A DNA stretch of 64,000 bases from Inhella crocodyli. GTDB lineage: Bacteria > Pseudomonadota > Gammaproteobacteria > Burkholderiales > Burkholderiaceae_C. The position numbers were made by a program, and so were the translations under genes. The notes below the pieces were generated by a model. It was not told where the DNA came from, searched no databases, and was given only the letters and a program-made list of their open reading frames with translations. Positions 54,722 through 63,764 of this stretch are shown piece after piece. Where the stretch lies: NCBI RefSeq assembly GCF_004004565.1, contig NZ_SACM01000001.1, forward strand, positions 620,001-684,000, given 5' to 3'. The stretch's first letter is position 1. Every line of letters starts with the position of its first letter.

Positions 54722-55828
54722 ATGTCGTCCGTCTTGAGCCCTCCCCTCGGCACCGTCCTCGCGCCCCGTGAGGCCATGCAACTGGCCCTGCGTTGGGCCG
54801 AGCAGGCCATCGGCCGTTCTGACCCCAATCCGCGCGTGGGCTGCGTGCTGCTGAACCCACAAGGCGGCTTTTTGTCCGCGGGCCACACCCAGGCCGCCGG
54901 CGACGCCCACGCCGAAGTCATGGCGCTGCGGCAGGCCCGTGCCCAGGGCATCGACCCCCGTGGCGCCACGGCCGTGGTCACGCTCGAGCCCTGCTCACAC
55001 CACGGACGCACCCCACCCTGCTGCGACGCGCTGCTGAGCGCAGGAATCGCCCGCGTGATCGTGGCCCTCCAAGACCCCAATCCGCAGGTGGCGGGCCAGG
55101 GCCTGGCGCGATTGGCCGCGGCTGGCGTGCAAATCGACCTGGGGCTGATGGCCGATGAGGCCGAGGCCCTGAACGTCGGCTTCTGCCATCGCATGCGCAC
55201 CGGGCGCCCTTGGGTGCGCTTGAAGTGGGCCGCAAGCCTGGACGGGCTCACGGCCCACCCCGACGGCAGCAGCCAATGGATCACGGGCCCCGAAGCCCGG
55301 CGCGATGGCCAGTGGTGGCGCCGCCGCGCGGGGGCCGTGCTCACCGGCGTGGGCACCGTGCTCGCCGACGACCCGCGTTTGGACGTGCGGGATTGGCCTT
55401 GCGCGCGACAACCTTTGCGCGTGGTCTTGGACACCCACGCCTCCACCCCGGCCACGGCCCGGGTGCTCCAACCACCGGGTGACGCCCTGCTCGTTCACGG
55501 CCCCGACACGAAGGGGACGCAGGCGCATTGGCAAGCGCCGCTGGGCACCGACGGACGCATCGACCTGGCGGCGGTGTTGGACGAATTGGGCCGGCGGGGC
55601 ACCAACGAACTCCACGTGGAGGCCGGGACGCGACTGAACGGTGCTTGGCTTGGTGCCGACCTGGTCGACGAATTGCTGGTCTACGTCGCGCCCAAGTTGC
55701 TGGGACAAGGCCGTGGCGTCGCGCAAGTGCCCCGCGCCCTTCCCTTCGGCGACGCGCAACGCTGGCGCTGGTTGGACCTCACCCCCGTGGGCGAGGATGT
55801 GCGACTGAGACTGCGACGCCCCGGGTAA
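54722..55828 (+). CDS. ribD: Bifunctional riboflavin biosynthesis deaminase/reductase
   Basis: A 368-residue fusion acting on the second and third steps of riboflavin synthesis. The N-terminal deaminase domain has the zinc site HAEVMAL and PCSHHGRTPPC. The C-terminal reductase domain begins near RPWVRLKWAASLDG and has ITGPEARRDGQWWRRRAGAVLTGVGTVLADDP. Start ATG 54722. The riboflavin synthase gene (ribE) often found next is absent here; ribBA follows after 24 bp. I see no FMN riboswitch. Confidence 0.96.
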   Translation: MSSVLSPPLGTVLAPREAMQLALRWAEQAIGRSDPNPRVGCVLLNPQGGFLSAGHTQAAGDAHAEVMALRQARAQGIDPRGATAVVTLEPCSHHGRTPPCCDALLSAGIARVIVALQDPNPQVAGQGLARLAAAGVQIDLGLMADEAEALNVGFCHRMRTGRPWVRLKWAASLDGLTAHPDGSSQWITGPEARRDGQWWRRRAGAVLTGVGTVLADDPRLDVRDWPCARQPLRVVLDTHASTPATARVLQPPGDALLVHGPDTKGTQAHWQAPLGTDGRIDLAAVLDELGRRGTNELHVEAGTRLNGAWLGADLVDELLVYVAPKLLGQGRGVAQVPRALPFGDAQRWRWLDLTPVGEDVRLRLRRPG

Positions 55829-55852
55829 TCCCCAACCTACAATCCCGCCCCT

Positions 55853-56971
55853 ATGCCGATGTCCCCCGTGCCCGAATTGGTGGCCGACCTGGCCGCTGGC
55901 CGAATGGTCGTGCTGATTGACGACGAAGACCGCGAGAACGAGGGCGACCTGGTCCTGGCGGCCGATCACGTCACGCCCGAAGCGATCAACTTCATGGCCC
56001 GGTACGGCCGTGGCTTGATCTGCTTGACCTTGACCCGCGAACGCTGCGAGCGCCTGCAACTGCCGCCCATGGCCGTGCGCAATGGCACGCAACACGGCAC
56101 GGCGTTCACCGTGTCCATCGAAGCCGCCACCGGGGTCACCACCGGCATCAGTGCCGCCGACCGCGCACGCACGGTGCAAGCGGCCGTGGCCCGCGACGCG
56201 CAAGCGAGCGATTTGGTGCAGCCCGGGCACATCTTTCCCTTGCAAGCCCAAGACGGTGGTGTGCTCATGCGCGCTGGCCACACCGAAGCTGGGTGCGACT
56301 TGGCGCGCATGGCCGGCTGCAGCCCCGCCGGGGTGATCTGCGAGATCATGAACGACGACGGCACCATGGCCCGCTTGCCGGACCTGGAGAAGTTTGCCGC
56401 CGAGCACGGCCTGAAGATCGGCACCATCGCCGACCTGATCGAGTACCGCAGCCGCAACGAAACGCTGATCGAGGTGCGCGGCGAACGAACCATGAGCACC
56501 CGCCATGGCGACTTCGAGGCCACGCTGTTTGCCGACCGCACCGGCGCCCAGCACCTGGCCTTGCGCCGTGGCAGCTGGAACGCCAGCGACACGGTCTTGG
56601 TCCGGGTGCATGAGCCCCTGTCGGTGTTCGACCTGCTTGACGCCAACGCCTGCGGCCACAGCTGGGGCTTGGACGAGGCCCTGGCCGCCTTGGCGGCCGC
56701 ACCGGCAGGTGTCGCGGTGCTGCTGAACGTGGGCGATGCCGCAACCGACCTGCCGGCCCGTTTCGCTGGCGAGAGCCGCGGTGCCCCGCGCACCGGCAAC
56801 ATGGACCTGCGCACCTATGGCGTGGGCGCGCAAATCCTGAGGCACCTGGGCGTGCAGCGCATGGAGCTGCTGGGCAGCCCCCGGCGCATGCCCAGCATGG
56901 TGGGCTACAACCTCGAGGTGACAGGGTTCCGTCCCTTCGAACAGGCAGGAGCCAAGCATGCAGGGCGCTGA
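55853..56971 (+). CDS. ribBA: 3,4-dihydroxy-2-butanone 4-phosphate synthase with degenerate GTP cyclohydrolase II domain
   Basis: A 372-residue protein. The N-terminal RibB domain is intact ([31 protein letters not shown]). It makes the four-carbon precursor of riboflavin from ribulose 5-phosphate. The C-terminal RibA-like domain (about 210-370) lacks the zinc-binding Cys triad and catalytic residues of GTP cyclohydrolase II, so it is probably inactive in that reaction, as often seen in this order. Start ATG 55853 or 55859. Overlaps ribH by 14 bp. Confidence 0.94.
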   Translation: MPMSPVPELVADLAAGRMVVLIDDEDRENEGDLVLAADHVTPEAINFMARYGRGLICLTLTRERCERLQLPPMAVRNGTQHGTAFTVSIEAATGVTTGISAADRARTVQAAVARDAQASDLVQPGHIFPLQAQDGGVLMRAGHTEAGCDLARMAGCSPAGVICEIMNDDGTMARLPDLEKFAAEHGLKIGTIADLIEYRSRNETLIEVRGERTMSTRHGDFEATLFADRTGAQHLALRRGSWNASDTVLVRVHEPLSVFDLLDANACGHSWGLDEALAALAAAPAGVAVLLNVGDAATDLPARFAGESRGAPRTGNMDLRTYGVGAQILRHLGVQRMELLGSPRRMPSMVGYNLEVTGFRPFEQAGAKHAGR

Positions 56972-57428
56972 ACTCGGCAGCGTCGCCGGCCTGGACGGCC
57001 GCGGCCTGCGCGTGGGCATCGTGCGCGCCCGCTTCAACGACGGCATCACCCGCGCGTTGCAAGAGGCCTGCGAAGCCGAACTGGCCCGTCTTGGCGCGTC
57101 CGTGGTGGCGCGGGTCGAGGTGGGTGGCGCCCTGGAAGTGCCACTGGCGTTGCAGGCCTTGGCCAAGCGCGGCGGCGTGCATGCCCTCGTCGCCCTGGGC
57201 TGCATCATCCGCGGCGAGACCTACCACTTCGAATTGGTGGCCAACGAAAGCGGAGCTGGCGTGACGCGCGTCGGCTTGGATGCCGAATTGCCCATCGCCA
57301 ATGTCATCCTCACCGTCGAAAACGAGGCCCAAGCTTGGGCCCGCATCGACAAAGGCCGCGATGGTGCCCAAGTGGCCGTCGAAATGGCCCAACTGCTGAA
57401 GTTCCTGCGCACGGAGACGCCCTCTTGA
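56958..57428 (+). CDS. ribH: 6,7-dimethyl-8-ribityllumazine synthase
   Basis: A 156-residue subunit of the icosahedral or pentameric enzyme making the lumazine precursor of riboflavin. Typical segments are [59 protein letters not shown] and GKGRDGAQ-like [15 protein letters not shown]. The start lies inside ribBA, and the stop shares TTGA with nusB. Confidence 0.97.
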   Translation: MQGAELGSVAGLDGRGLRVGIVRARFNDGITRALQEACEAELARLGASVVARVEVGGALEVPLALQALAKRGGVHALVALGCIIRGETYHFELVANESGAGVTRVGLDAELPIANVILTVENEAQAWARIDKGRDGAQVAVEMAQLLKFLRTETPS

Positions 57429-57898
57429 ACGCCCCCCGCACCTCCAACCGCTCCGCGCGCCGCCAATCCCGCCAAGTCGCCTTGCAGGGCCTGTACCAGT
57501 GGCTGCTTGGCGGTGACGACGCCGGCTCCATCGACGCCCACCTGCGCGAGCAGCCGGGCTACGCCAAGTGCGACCAAGGCCACTTGGACTTGCTGCTGCA
57601 CGGCTGCATCCGCGAGGCCGCGGTGCTGGACGGCGTGCTGGCCGCCCACGTCGACCGCCCGACCAAAGAGCTGTCGCCCATCGAACACGCCATCTTGATG
57701 CTGGGCGCATTCGAACTGCAGCACTGCATCGACGTGCCCTACAAGGTCGTCATCAATGAAGGCGTGGAGCTGGCCAAGACCTTCGGTGGCACCGACGGGC
57801 ACAAGTACGTGAACGGCGTGCTGGACCGCGTGGCCGCGCAACTGCGCCGGGTCGAGGTCGAGGCCGCTCGCAACGCCCCCCGCCCGGCGCGGACGTGA
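57425..57898 (+). CDS. nusB: Transcription antitermination protein NusB
   Basis: A 157-residue all-helical RNA-binding protein that works with NusE/S10 in rRNA antitermination. It has [19 protein letters not shown] at the N-terminus, and [17 protein letters not shown] and [31 protein letters not shown] in the core. The likely start is TTG 57425, overlapping the ribH stop (TTGA); the open frame continues upstream but inside ribH. ribH-nusB is a conserved pair. Confidence 0.95.
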   Translation: MNAPRTSNRSARRQSRQVALQGLYQWLLGGDDAGSIDAHLREQPGYAKCDQGHLDLLLHGCIREAAVLDGVLAAHVDRPTKELSPIEHAILMLGAFELQHCIDVPYKVVINEGVELAKTFGGTDGHKYVNGVLDRVAAQLRRVEVEAARNAPRPART

Positions 57899-58317
57899 GC
57901 GACCCGGTCGCCTACCGCCTGCCGGTCCGCGTCTACTGGGAAGACACCGATGCCGGCGGCGTTGTGTACTACGCCAACTACCTGAGGTTTTTGGAGCGCG
58001 CCCGCTCCGATTGGCTGCGGACCCTCGGCATGAACCAAGAGGTCGAGCGTCACCGCAGTGGCCTTGTGTTCGTGGTGCATCACGTGGATGCCAGCTACCT
58101 CAAGCCCGCCCGACTGGACGACCTGCTGGAGGTGCGCGTGGGCGCGGCCGACGCCCGCAGCGCCAGCCTCACCTTCGTCCAAAGCATCTGGCGAGGCGAC
58201 ACCGAGTTGCTGCGCGCCCGCGTTCGCGTGGCCTGCGTGGACGCCGCGAACTTCAAGCCCCAGCGCCTGGATCCTGCCCTTTTGCAACGCCTGACCTCAG
58301 CCCCACTCGCCCGCTGA
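57895..58317 (+). CDS. ybgC: Tol-Pal-associated acyl-CoA thioesterase YbgC
   Basis: A 140-residue hotdog-fold thioesterase. The signature VYWEDTDAGGVVYYANYLRFLERAR contains the catalytic Asp. It is the usual first gene of tol-pal clusters, acting on acyl-CoA or acyl-ACP in phospholipid metabolism. The GTG start overlaps the nusB stop (GTGA). tolQ starts 7 bp downstream. Confidence 0.95.
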   Translation: MSDPVAYRLPVRVYWEDTDAGGVVYYANYLRFLERARSDWLRTLGMNQEVERHRSGLVFVVHHVDASYLKPARLDDLLEVRVGAADARSASLTFVQSIWRGDTELLRARVRVACVDAANFKPQRLDPALLQRLTSAPLAR

Positions 58318-58324
58318 ACCGCCC

Positions 58325-59011
58325 ATGAACCAAGACCTGTCCATCTTCGCCCTGGTCGCCCAGGCCAGTCTCATCGTTCAACTGGTGATGGCCGCGCTGC
58401 TCATCGTGTCCGTGGCCAGTTGGAGCGTGATCTTCAGCAAGCTCTTTGGCCTGGCCAAAGTTCGCAAGGCCAACGACGCCTTCGAGCAAGATTTTTGGAG
58501 CGGCCGCAACCTCAACGAGCTGTACCAAGGCGTGAGCAACAAGGTGCCGGAAGCACCGCTGGCCCGCATCTTTGCCGCTGGCATGCGCGAGTTCTTGAAG
58601 CTGCGCGAGCGCCGCGTCACCGACACCGGCGCCATGCTGGACGGCGCCCGCCGCGCAATGCGCGCCAGCTACCAGCGCGAAGTGGACGCGCTGGAAAGCA
58701 ACCTGTCGTTCTTGGCCTCCGTGGGCTCGGTGTCGCCGTACGTGGGCCTCTTTGGCACCGTGTGGGGGATCATGCACGCCTTCGTCGGCCTTTCGAACCT
58801 CACGCAGGTCACGCTGGCCACCGTGGCGCCGGGCATCGCCGAGGCCCTGGTCGCCACGGCCATCGGCCTGTTTGCCGCCATCCCGGCGGTGATTGCCTAC
58901 AACCGATTTGCCCGCCAAATCGACCGCAGCGCCATCACCTTGGAGACCTTCATCGAGGAGTTCTCCAACATCCTGCAACGCAACGCCAGCCAGCCGGCGC
59001 AGGGGGCCTGA
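58325..59011 (+). CDS. tolQ: Tol-Pal system protein TolQ
   Basis: A 228-residue inner-membrane proton-channel subunit of the ExbB/TolQ/MotA family. Three membrane segments lie at about 18-38, 130-155 and 165-190. The conserved LSFLASVGSVSPYVGLFGTVWGIMHAF and ATAIGLFAAIPAVIAYN are present. With TolR it energises TolA for outer-membrane constriction at division. Confidence 0.97.
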   Translation: MNQDLSIFALVAQASLIVQLVMAALLIVSVASWSVIFSKLFGLAKVRKANDAFEQDFWSGRNLNELYQGVSNKVPEAPLARIFAAGMREFLKLRERRVTDTGAMLDGARRAMRASYQREVDALESNLSFLASVGSVSPYVGLFGTVWGIMHAFVGLSNLTQVTLATVAPGIAEALVATAIGLFAAIPAVIAYNRFARQIDRSAITLETFIEEFSNILQRNASQPAQGA

Positions 59012-59012
59012 G

Positions 59013-59441
<429 letters not shown>

Positions 59442-59466
59442 GCGCTTGACCCATTCCTTGACGGCG

Positions 59467-60345
59467 ATGCAGACCCTGCCCTGGCGCCCGCAGCACGATC
59501 CCGGCCTGGGCCGAGGCATCGGCTTGGCCCTGGGCGCCCATGCCCTGCTGCTCGTGGCCCTCAAATTTGGGCTGGATTGGCGCACCACCAACCACGAGCC
59601 CGCGTTCGAAGCCGAGTTGTGGTCGGCCGTGCCCCAGGCCGCCGCGCCCCGCGCGGTCGAGCCGCCTCCGCCGCCCCCAGAACCCGAAGTCCAAACGCGT
59701 CCAGCGCCGACGCCGGTGGAAGACCCCAGCGCGGCGCAACGCGACGCCGACATTCGCCTCGAACGCGAGCGCGAGCGCAAGGAGCGCGAAAAGGAACGCC
59801 TGCGGCTGGAGAAAGAACGGCAAGAGAAGCTGAAGGCCGACAAAGCCAAAGCCGACAAGCTCAAGGCCGAGAAACAGCGCGCCGAAGAGGCCAAGCTGGC
59901 CAAGGACAAGGCTGAGAAGGACCGCCTCGACAAGCAGCGCCAAGCCCAGCGCGACCAGCAGTTGGCCGAGGCGAAGCGCGAGCAGTTGCGGCAAGAGCAA
60001 CTGCGCCGCATCCAAGGCATGGCGGGCGCCAGCGGCGGTGCCCAGGCCACGGGCACCGCCCTGCAAAGCAGCGGGCCGAGCGCCAGCTACGCCGGTCGGG
60101 TGATGGCCCGGGTGCGACCGAACATCCGCCCCCCTAAGGACTTCCCTCGTGAACTGGTGACCGACGTGTTGGTCCGCCTGGGGCCGGATGGCACGATCTT
60201 CTCGGCCACCGTGCGGCGCGGGAGTGGCAACGCAGAGTGGGACGAATGGGCCGTGCGCGCCGTGCTGGCCACGGCCAAGCTGCCCTTGGACACCGACGGC
60301 ACCGTGCCGAAGGAAATGGTGATCGGGATCAGGCCGAACGAGTGA
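59467..60345 (+). CDS. tolA: Cell envelope integrity protein TolA
   Basis: A 292-residue protein with one N-terminal membrane anchor (about 17-36), a Pro-rich linker (PPPPPPEPE) and a long charged coiled coil (about 95-190, Lys/Glu/Arg/Ala). The C-terminal TolA/TonB-like domain contains ARVRPNIRPPKDFP and WDEWAVRAVLATAKLPLD. ATG 59467 chosen. tolB and pal do not follow; its last 17 bp overlap the convergent DoxX-type gene. Confidence 0.94.
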   Translation: MQTLPWRPQHDPGLGRGIGLALGAHALLLVALKFGLDWRTTNHEPAFEAELWSAVPQAAAPRAVEPPPPPPEPEVQTRPAPTPVEDPSAAQRDADIRLERERERKEREKERLRLEKERQEKLKADKAKADKLKAEKQRAEEAKLAKDKAEKDRLDKQRQAQRDQQLAEAKREQLRQEQLRRIQGMAGASGGAQATGTALQSSGPSASYAGRVMARVRPNIRPPKDFPRELVTDVLVRLGPDGTIFSATVRRGSGNAEWDEWAVRAVLATAKLPLDTDGTVPKEMVIGIRPNE

Positions 60346-60829
60346 GTCGGCGCGGCCAGAGCGCGTCCAGGCTCAAGCGCCCCGGCCCCCAAAACCAGAT
60401 CCCCAAGAGCAAGGCCCCCCACAACTGGTGCTGGGCCAAAGCGGCTGGGGCGACCTCGCTGAGGCTCAACACCGCCACGCCATTGAGCACGAACAAGCCC
60501 GCCGCGGCGAAGCGCCCGCCCAACCCCAGCAGCAGCAAGGCCGGCAGCAAGAGCTCCCCCCCGGTGCCCAGCACCGCCGCCACGTGGGGGTCCAACAGGG
60601 GGACGGCGTACTCGTCTTGGAACAGCGCCAAGGTCGAGTCCCAGTCGCGCACCTTGGTCAGGCCGGACAAGAAGAAGGCCTGCGCCACCACCCAACGCGC
60701 GCCCAGCATCAACACAGATTGCACGGCGCCCACCGCCAAAGCCCATCGCGCAGGCACCTGCGCTTGCATGCTGGGGCCATTGCCAGCGTCCGTGGCCAAT
60801 CGAAACAAGGTGTGCAGCATGGGGGGCAT
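60329..60829 (-). CDS. DoxX family membrane protein (BufD-like)
   Basis: A 166-residue inner-membrane protein with about four hydrophobic segments. It contains the DoxX pattern ALMLGARWVVAQAFFLSGLTKVRDW-like stretch near residue 40 and HVAAVLGTGGELLLPALLLLG. DoxX proteins are the fourth gene (bufD) of bufferin clusters. SD AGGAG lies 8 nt before ATG 60829. The 3' end overlaps tolA by 17 bp on the opposite strand. It starts 49 bp after bufC. Confidence 0.82.
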   Translation of the reverse strand: MPPMLHTLFRLATDAGNGPSMQAQVPARWALAVGAVQSVLMLGARWVVAQAFFLSGLTKVRDWDSTLALFQDEYAVPLLDPHVAAVLGTGGELLLPALLLLGLGGRFAAAGLFVLNGVAVLSLSEVAPAALAQHQLWGALLLGIWFWGPGRLSLDALWPRRLTRSA

Positions 60830-60878
60830 GAAATGGCTCCTGAAAAATGAATCGCTGTCGCGCCTGGACCCTCCGGCC

Positions 60879-61628
60879 TTACAGCGAACGAGCCCCCAGC
60901 AGCCACTGCCGCTGCCAAGCCTCGGCCAACCACGCGCCCAAATCAAAACGGGGGTGCTGGGCCAAGACGGTCTCCAAGGCGTCGGCCAGGCTGGCACCCG
61001 ACAACACGGCCGCCAGCCACGCCGCTCCGTCTGCGCTCGTCGTCGTCCAGCAGGGCTGCCAACCGGCCCGCCACACCACCACGTGAGGGCTGGGCAGCCC
61101 CGCCAGCGCAGCGCCGCCCTCCTGCGCCTGGAGCCAGGACGAGTCGTCCTCCAAGGTGGGCAGGTGCCAATACGCCAGGCCCGGGCTGAGTTGCAGCCGA
61201 ACGTGCTCGGGCGGCTCGGCCTGAAGCACCTGCCAAAGCCCCGCGTCGGCCGGCTCCGGGTCCTGAAGGGTGCCTAGCCGATGCAGAGCCCAGTCCAGGC
61301 GCGCCAAATCCGCCCCCAAGGCCGGCAGGCCCGGCATGGCGGCCAAGTGCTCGGCCAGTGGCTCGCCCCAGGCGGCCGCATCGCCGCAGGTGGGCGGATG
61401 GGTCCGCGCAAAGTTCCAGGCCAAGCCCGCAAAGTCCTCGGACCCCAGCCACGCCAGCACCCGCGGGTACGCAGCGCCCAGGGCCCGGACGGCCAAGGCC
61501 TTGGCGTTCTCGCGGTACACGCGCAAGCCTTCGGCCACCGGCACACCCGGCAAAGCCCGCAGCCCTGGGCTGTCGCCCACGGGGCGCGGCCCCCAGATGG
61601 CGTGCAGCAGCGCGGCCTGTTGGCTCAT
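60879..61628 (-). CDS. DUF2063 protein, MNIO partner (BufC-like)
   Basis: A 249-residue protein. The N-terminal DUF2063 helical domain contains [23 protein letters not shown] and [20 protein letters not shown], the typical pattern of the MNIO companion protein that recruits the peptide substrate. The C-terminal domain is Trp-rich. It is joined to the MNIO gene by an ATGA overlap (61625-61628), which supports the start at 61628. Confidence 0.88.
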   Translation of the reverse strand: MSQQAALLHAIWGPRPVGDSPGLRALPGVPVAEGLRVYRENAKALAVRALGAAYPRVLAWLGSEDFAGLAWNFARTHPPTCGDAAAWGEPLAEHLAAMPGLPALGADLARLDWALHRLGTLQDPEPADAGLWQVLQAEPPEHVRLQLSPGLAYWHLPTLEDDSSWLQAQEGGAALAGLPSPHVVVWRAGWQPCWTTTSADGAAWLAAVLSGASLADALETVLAQHPRFDLGAWLAEAWQRQWLLGARSL

Positions 61629-62464
61629 GCGGCGGCCTCGGCAGCCCAAGACTGAGCTTGGGCGTCGGCCTCGGACGCCTGCGCCAGCAGCACCTCCAAG
61701 GCCGGCACCTCGGTGTCCCACTCCAGCAGGGCTGGAACGGCCCCCAGCTTGCGCAGGCTGTGCCGATGCAAGGCCCAAACCTCGTCGCGAACGGGGCTGC
61801 CGTGGTCGTCGATCGCCATGCCACGCACGTCGGCGTGGCCCGCCAAATGCAATTGCCCCACCGAGCCCGGCCGCAGGGCATCCACCCAGGCACAGGCGCT
61901 GGCCAAGGGGTCGGCGTCGGCCCGATTCTTGGCATTCACGATGAGGTTGTTCAGGTCCAGCAGCAATTGGCAGCCGGTCTGCGCCGTCAAGGCATTGAAG
62001 AACTCCGGCTCGGCCAGCGTGTCTTGCTCCCAGGCCAGGTAGGCGCTGAGGTTCTCGACCAAAATGGGCCGCCCAAGCCGGTCTTGCACCTGCTGAACGT
62101 GTTGAGACAGGCGAAGCAGGCTGGCGTCGTCGAAAGGGATGGGCAGCAGGTCAAGCCCATGCAAGCCGGGCACCCCGGCCCGGGCGAAGCACGCGTGGTC
62201 GGAGACACGAACCGGCTCCGTGCGCGCCACGAGGCCCGCCAAGCGATCCAGGTGCCAAGGGTCCAACCCAGCGGCCGACCCCAAACCCAAGCCCACACCA
62301 TGCAGGCTGATCGGGTAGTGCTCCCGCGCGGCCATCAGCGTGGCCAAGGCCGCACCGCCGTCACCAAAAAAATTCTCGGAGTGCACCTCCAAGAAGGGCA
62401 GCACCGGCCGGCGCTCCAGCACCTCGCGGTAATGGGGGTGGCGCCAGCCGATGCCGCAGTGCAT
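61625..62464 (-). CDS. MNIO family (DUF692) multinuclear non-heme iron enzyme (BufB-like)
   Basis: A 279-residue TIM-barrel enzyme of the MNIO/DUF692 family. Metal ligand motifs are [66 protein letters not shown] and LLEWDTEVP. In characterised bufferin systems this enzyme oxidises cysteines of the precursor to thiooxazoles. It begins at the last base of the precursor gene stop (TGATG, 1-bp overlap) and overlaps bufC by ATGA. Confidence 0.92.
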   Translation of the reverse strand: MHCGIGWRHPHYREVLERRPVLPFLEVHSENFFGDGGAALATLMAAREHYPISLHGVGLGLGSAAGLDPWHLDRLAGLVARTEPVRVSDHACFARAGVPGLHGLDLLPIPFDDASLLRLSQHVQQVQDRLGRPILVENLSAYLAWEQDTLAEPEFFNALTAQTGCQLLLDLNNLIVNAKNRADADPLASACAWVDALRPGSVGQLHLAGHADVRGMAIDDHGSPVRDEVWALHRHSLRKLGAVPALLEWDTEVPALEVLLAQASEADAQAQSWAAEAAA

Positions 62465-62745
62465 CACTTCTTCTTGATCTTGGCCTTGGCCTCGTCGGCC
62501 GACAGGCCCTTCATCGCGGAGCACTGTCCCTTGGGCACGTACTTCCACTCGTCAGGGGCGTTGTCGACCGTCGACTGACCGGCGCAGGAGTGCGTGCCCG
62601 ACAGGTTGGCGCAGTCGTTTTGACCGGCTTTGGCGATGCCGTAGCACTTCTCTTTGGCCTTGTCTTGGGCCAAAGCCGGAGAGACCGAGAGGCCGAGGGC
62701 CAGGGCGGCCGAGACGGCGGCCAGAACGCGACGTTGCTGATCCAT
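62464..62745 (-). CDS. Bufferin-type precursor peptide (DUF2282, BufA-like)
   Basis: A 93-residue secreted peptide precursor. The signal peptide [20 protein letters not shown] with cleavage after ALAQ precedes a mature part with four cysteines (34, 45, 54, 75) in [18 protein letters not shown] and KGQCS. This matches the DUF2282 bufferin pattern. In the Caulobacter peptide the two central cysteines become thiooxazoles and the outer two form a disulfide, giving a copper-chelating product. Strong SD GAAGGAG precedes ATG 62745. Confidence 0.88.
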   Translation of the reverse strand: MDQQRRVLAAVSAALALGLSVSPALAQDKAKEKCYGIAKAGQNDCANLSGTHSCAGQSTVDNAPDEWKYVPKGQCSAMKGLSADEAKAKIKKK

Positions 62746-62783
62746 GAAAACTCCTTCGAGGTTGGTGAATGGGACGCCTGCCT

Positions 62784-62809
62784 GTCGGCCACGGAAGGCC
62801 GATCCTTAC
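62784..62809 (-). promoter_or_regulatory. Candidate ECF-sigma promoter of the bufferin operon
   Basis: On the minus strand GTAAGG (62804-62809) and CGAC (62784-62787) are separated by exactly 16 bp, about 39 bp before the bufA ATG. The layout is like the recalled Caulobacter SigF promoter form (GTAACC-N16-CGAA) that drives bufferin operons. The 94-bp spacer also serves the divergent ECF sigma gene. Confidence 0.5.
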
Positions 62810-62839
62810 ACTGCCGCGCAATTCTTTTGCGTCCGCCCC

Positions 62840-63400
62840 ATGACCGACCTGGCCCCGGAACTCGAACGGCTGCGCCCGCAGTTGCTGAAGTTTGCCTTGC
62901 TGCAGCTGCGCAATCCCACGTGGGCCGAAGACGCCGTCAGCGAGACCCTGTTGGCGGCCTTGGAAAAGCCCCAGTCGTTCGGCGGCCGCAGCCAGCTCAA
63001 GAGCTGGCTGATCGGCATCTTGAAGCACAAATTGGTGGACCAGATCCGCCGGCAGACCAAGGAGATGTCGACCAGCTCGCCCGAAGACGAGGACGAAGGC
63101 TTGGAAGACCAGCTGTTTGGCCAGGACGGCCACTGGCGTAACGCCCCCCAAGACTGGGGCAACCCGGAGCAAAGCCTGCACCAGGTTGAGTTCTTTCGGG
63201 TGCTGGAAGCCTGCGTGGAGAACCTCCCGGGTCAACAGGGACGCCTCTTCATGATGCGCGAGTGGTTGGAATTGGAGACCGACGAAATCTGTAAGCAATT
63301 GACCATCACGCCGACCAACCTGTGGGTCATGCTGCACCGCGCCCGGCTCAAGCTGCGCGAGTGCCTGGAGGTTCGATGGTTCAGCGGGAGAAGCGCATGA
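62840..63400 (+). CDS. ECF-type RNA polymerase sigma factor
   Basis: A 186-residue sigma factor. Region 2 contains KFALLQLRNPTWAEDAVSETLLAALEKP and SWLIGILKHKLVDQIRRQTKE. An acidic linker EDEDEGLEDQ follows. Region 4 has the helix-turn-helix LETDEICKQLTITPTNLWVMLHRARLKLRECLE. It is divergent from the bufferin operon and overlaps the anti-sigma gene by ATGA, so it probably drives both under metal stress; this target is inference. Confidence 0.93.
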   Translation: MTDLAPELERLRPQLLKFALLQLRNPTWAEDAVSETLLAALEKPQSFGGRSQLKSWLIGILKHKLVDQIRRQTKEMSTSSPEDEDEGLEDQLFGQDGHWRNAPQDWGNPEQSLHQVEFFRVLEACVENLPGQQGRLFMMREWLELETDEICKQLTITPTNLWVMLHRARLKLRECLEVRWFSGRSA

Positions 63401-63609
63401 AACGCGCCTGGGGCATGCGCAGCTGCCGACAAGCATCGGCCTTGATGGTGCGCCTGCAGGCCGAGCCCTTGGGCTGGCTCGATCGCTGGGCTTTGGCTTG
63501 GCACTTGCGGCTGTGCGACGGCTGCCGCCGCTTCAATGGGCAGATGCAGTTGATGAGCGCCGCCACGCAGCGATGGCGGCAATACAGCGAGCGCGACCTG
63601 GACGAATGA
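63397..63609 (+). CDS. Small zinc-finger anti-sigma factor (ZAS-like)
   Basis: A 70-residue protein that overlaps the sigma gene by 4 bp. It contains a compact HX3CX2C zinc motif (WHLRLCDGCRRF), the mark of zf-HC2/ZAS anti-sigma domains, which hold ECF sigma factors until a redox or metal signal. There is no membrane segment, so it is a soluble sensor. Its short length leaves just the sigma-binding domain. Confidence 0.85.
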   Translation: MKRAWGMRSCRQASALMVRLQAEPLGWLDRWALAWHLRLCDGCRRFNGQMQLMSAATQRWRQYSERDLDE

Positions 63610-63764
63610 CGCGCCGCACTCGGGAATCCTCTGAGTCGCGCGCGTGCGCTATTGCGCGTTTGACAGGCCAAGTGGCTGCCGCAAACGGCTAGCATGCCGC
63701 CATCGAAGCCGGCCCTGCCGGCATCACCCCAAGCGCTTGCCGCCCTGTCAAGGAGGACCCCGCC

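Noticed and set aside
54995-57208. 737-codon open frame on the minus strand
   Set aside because: Antisense of ribD, ribBA and ribH, which are unmistakable on the plus strand.
63660-63691. TTGACA ... TAGCAT as a promoter before the TonB-like gene
   Set aside because: The spacing is about 24 bp, too long for sigma-70; no -10 box lies at 16-18 bp.
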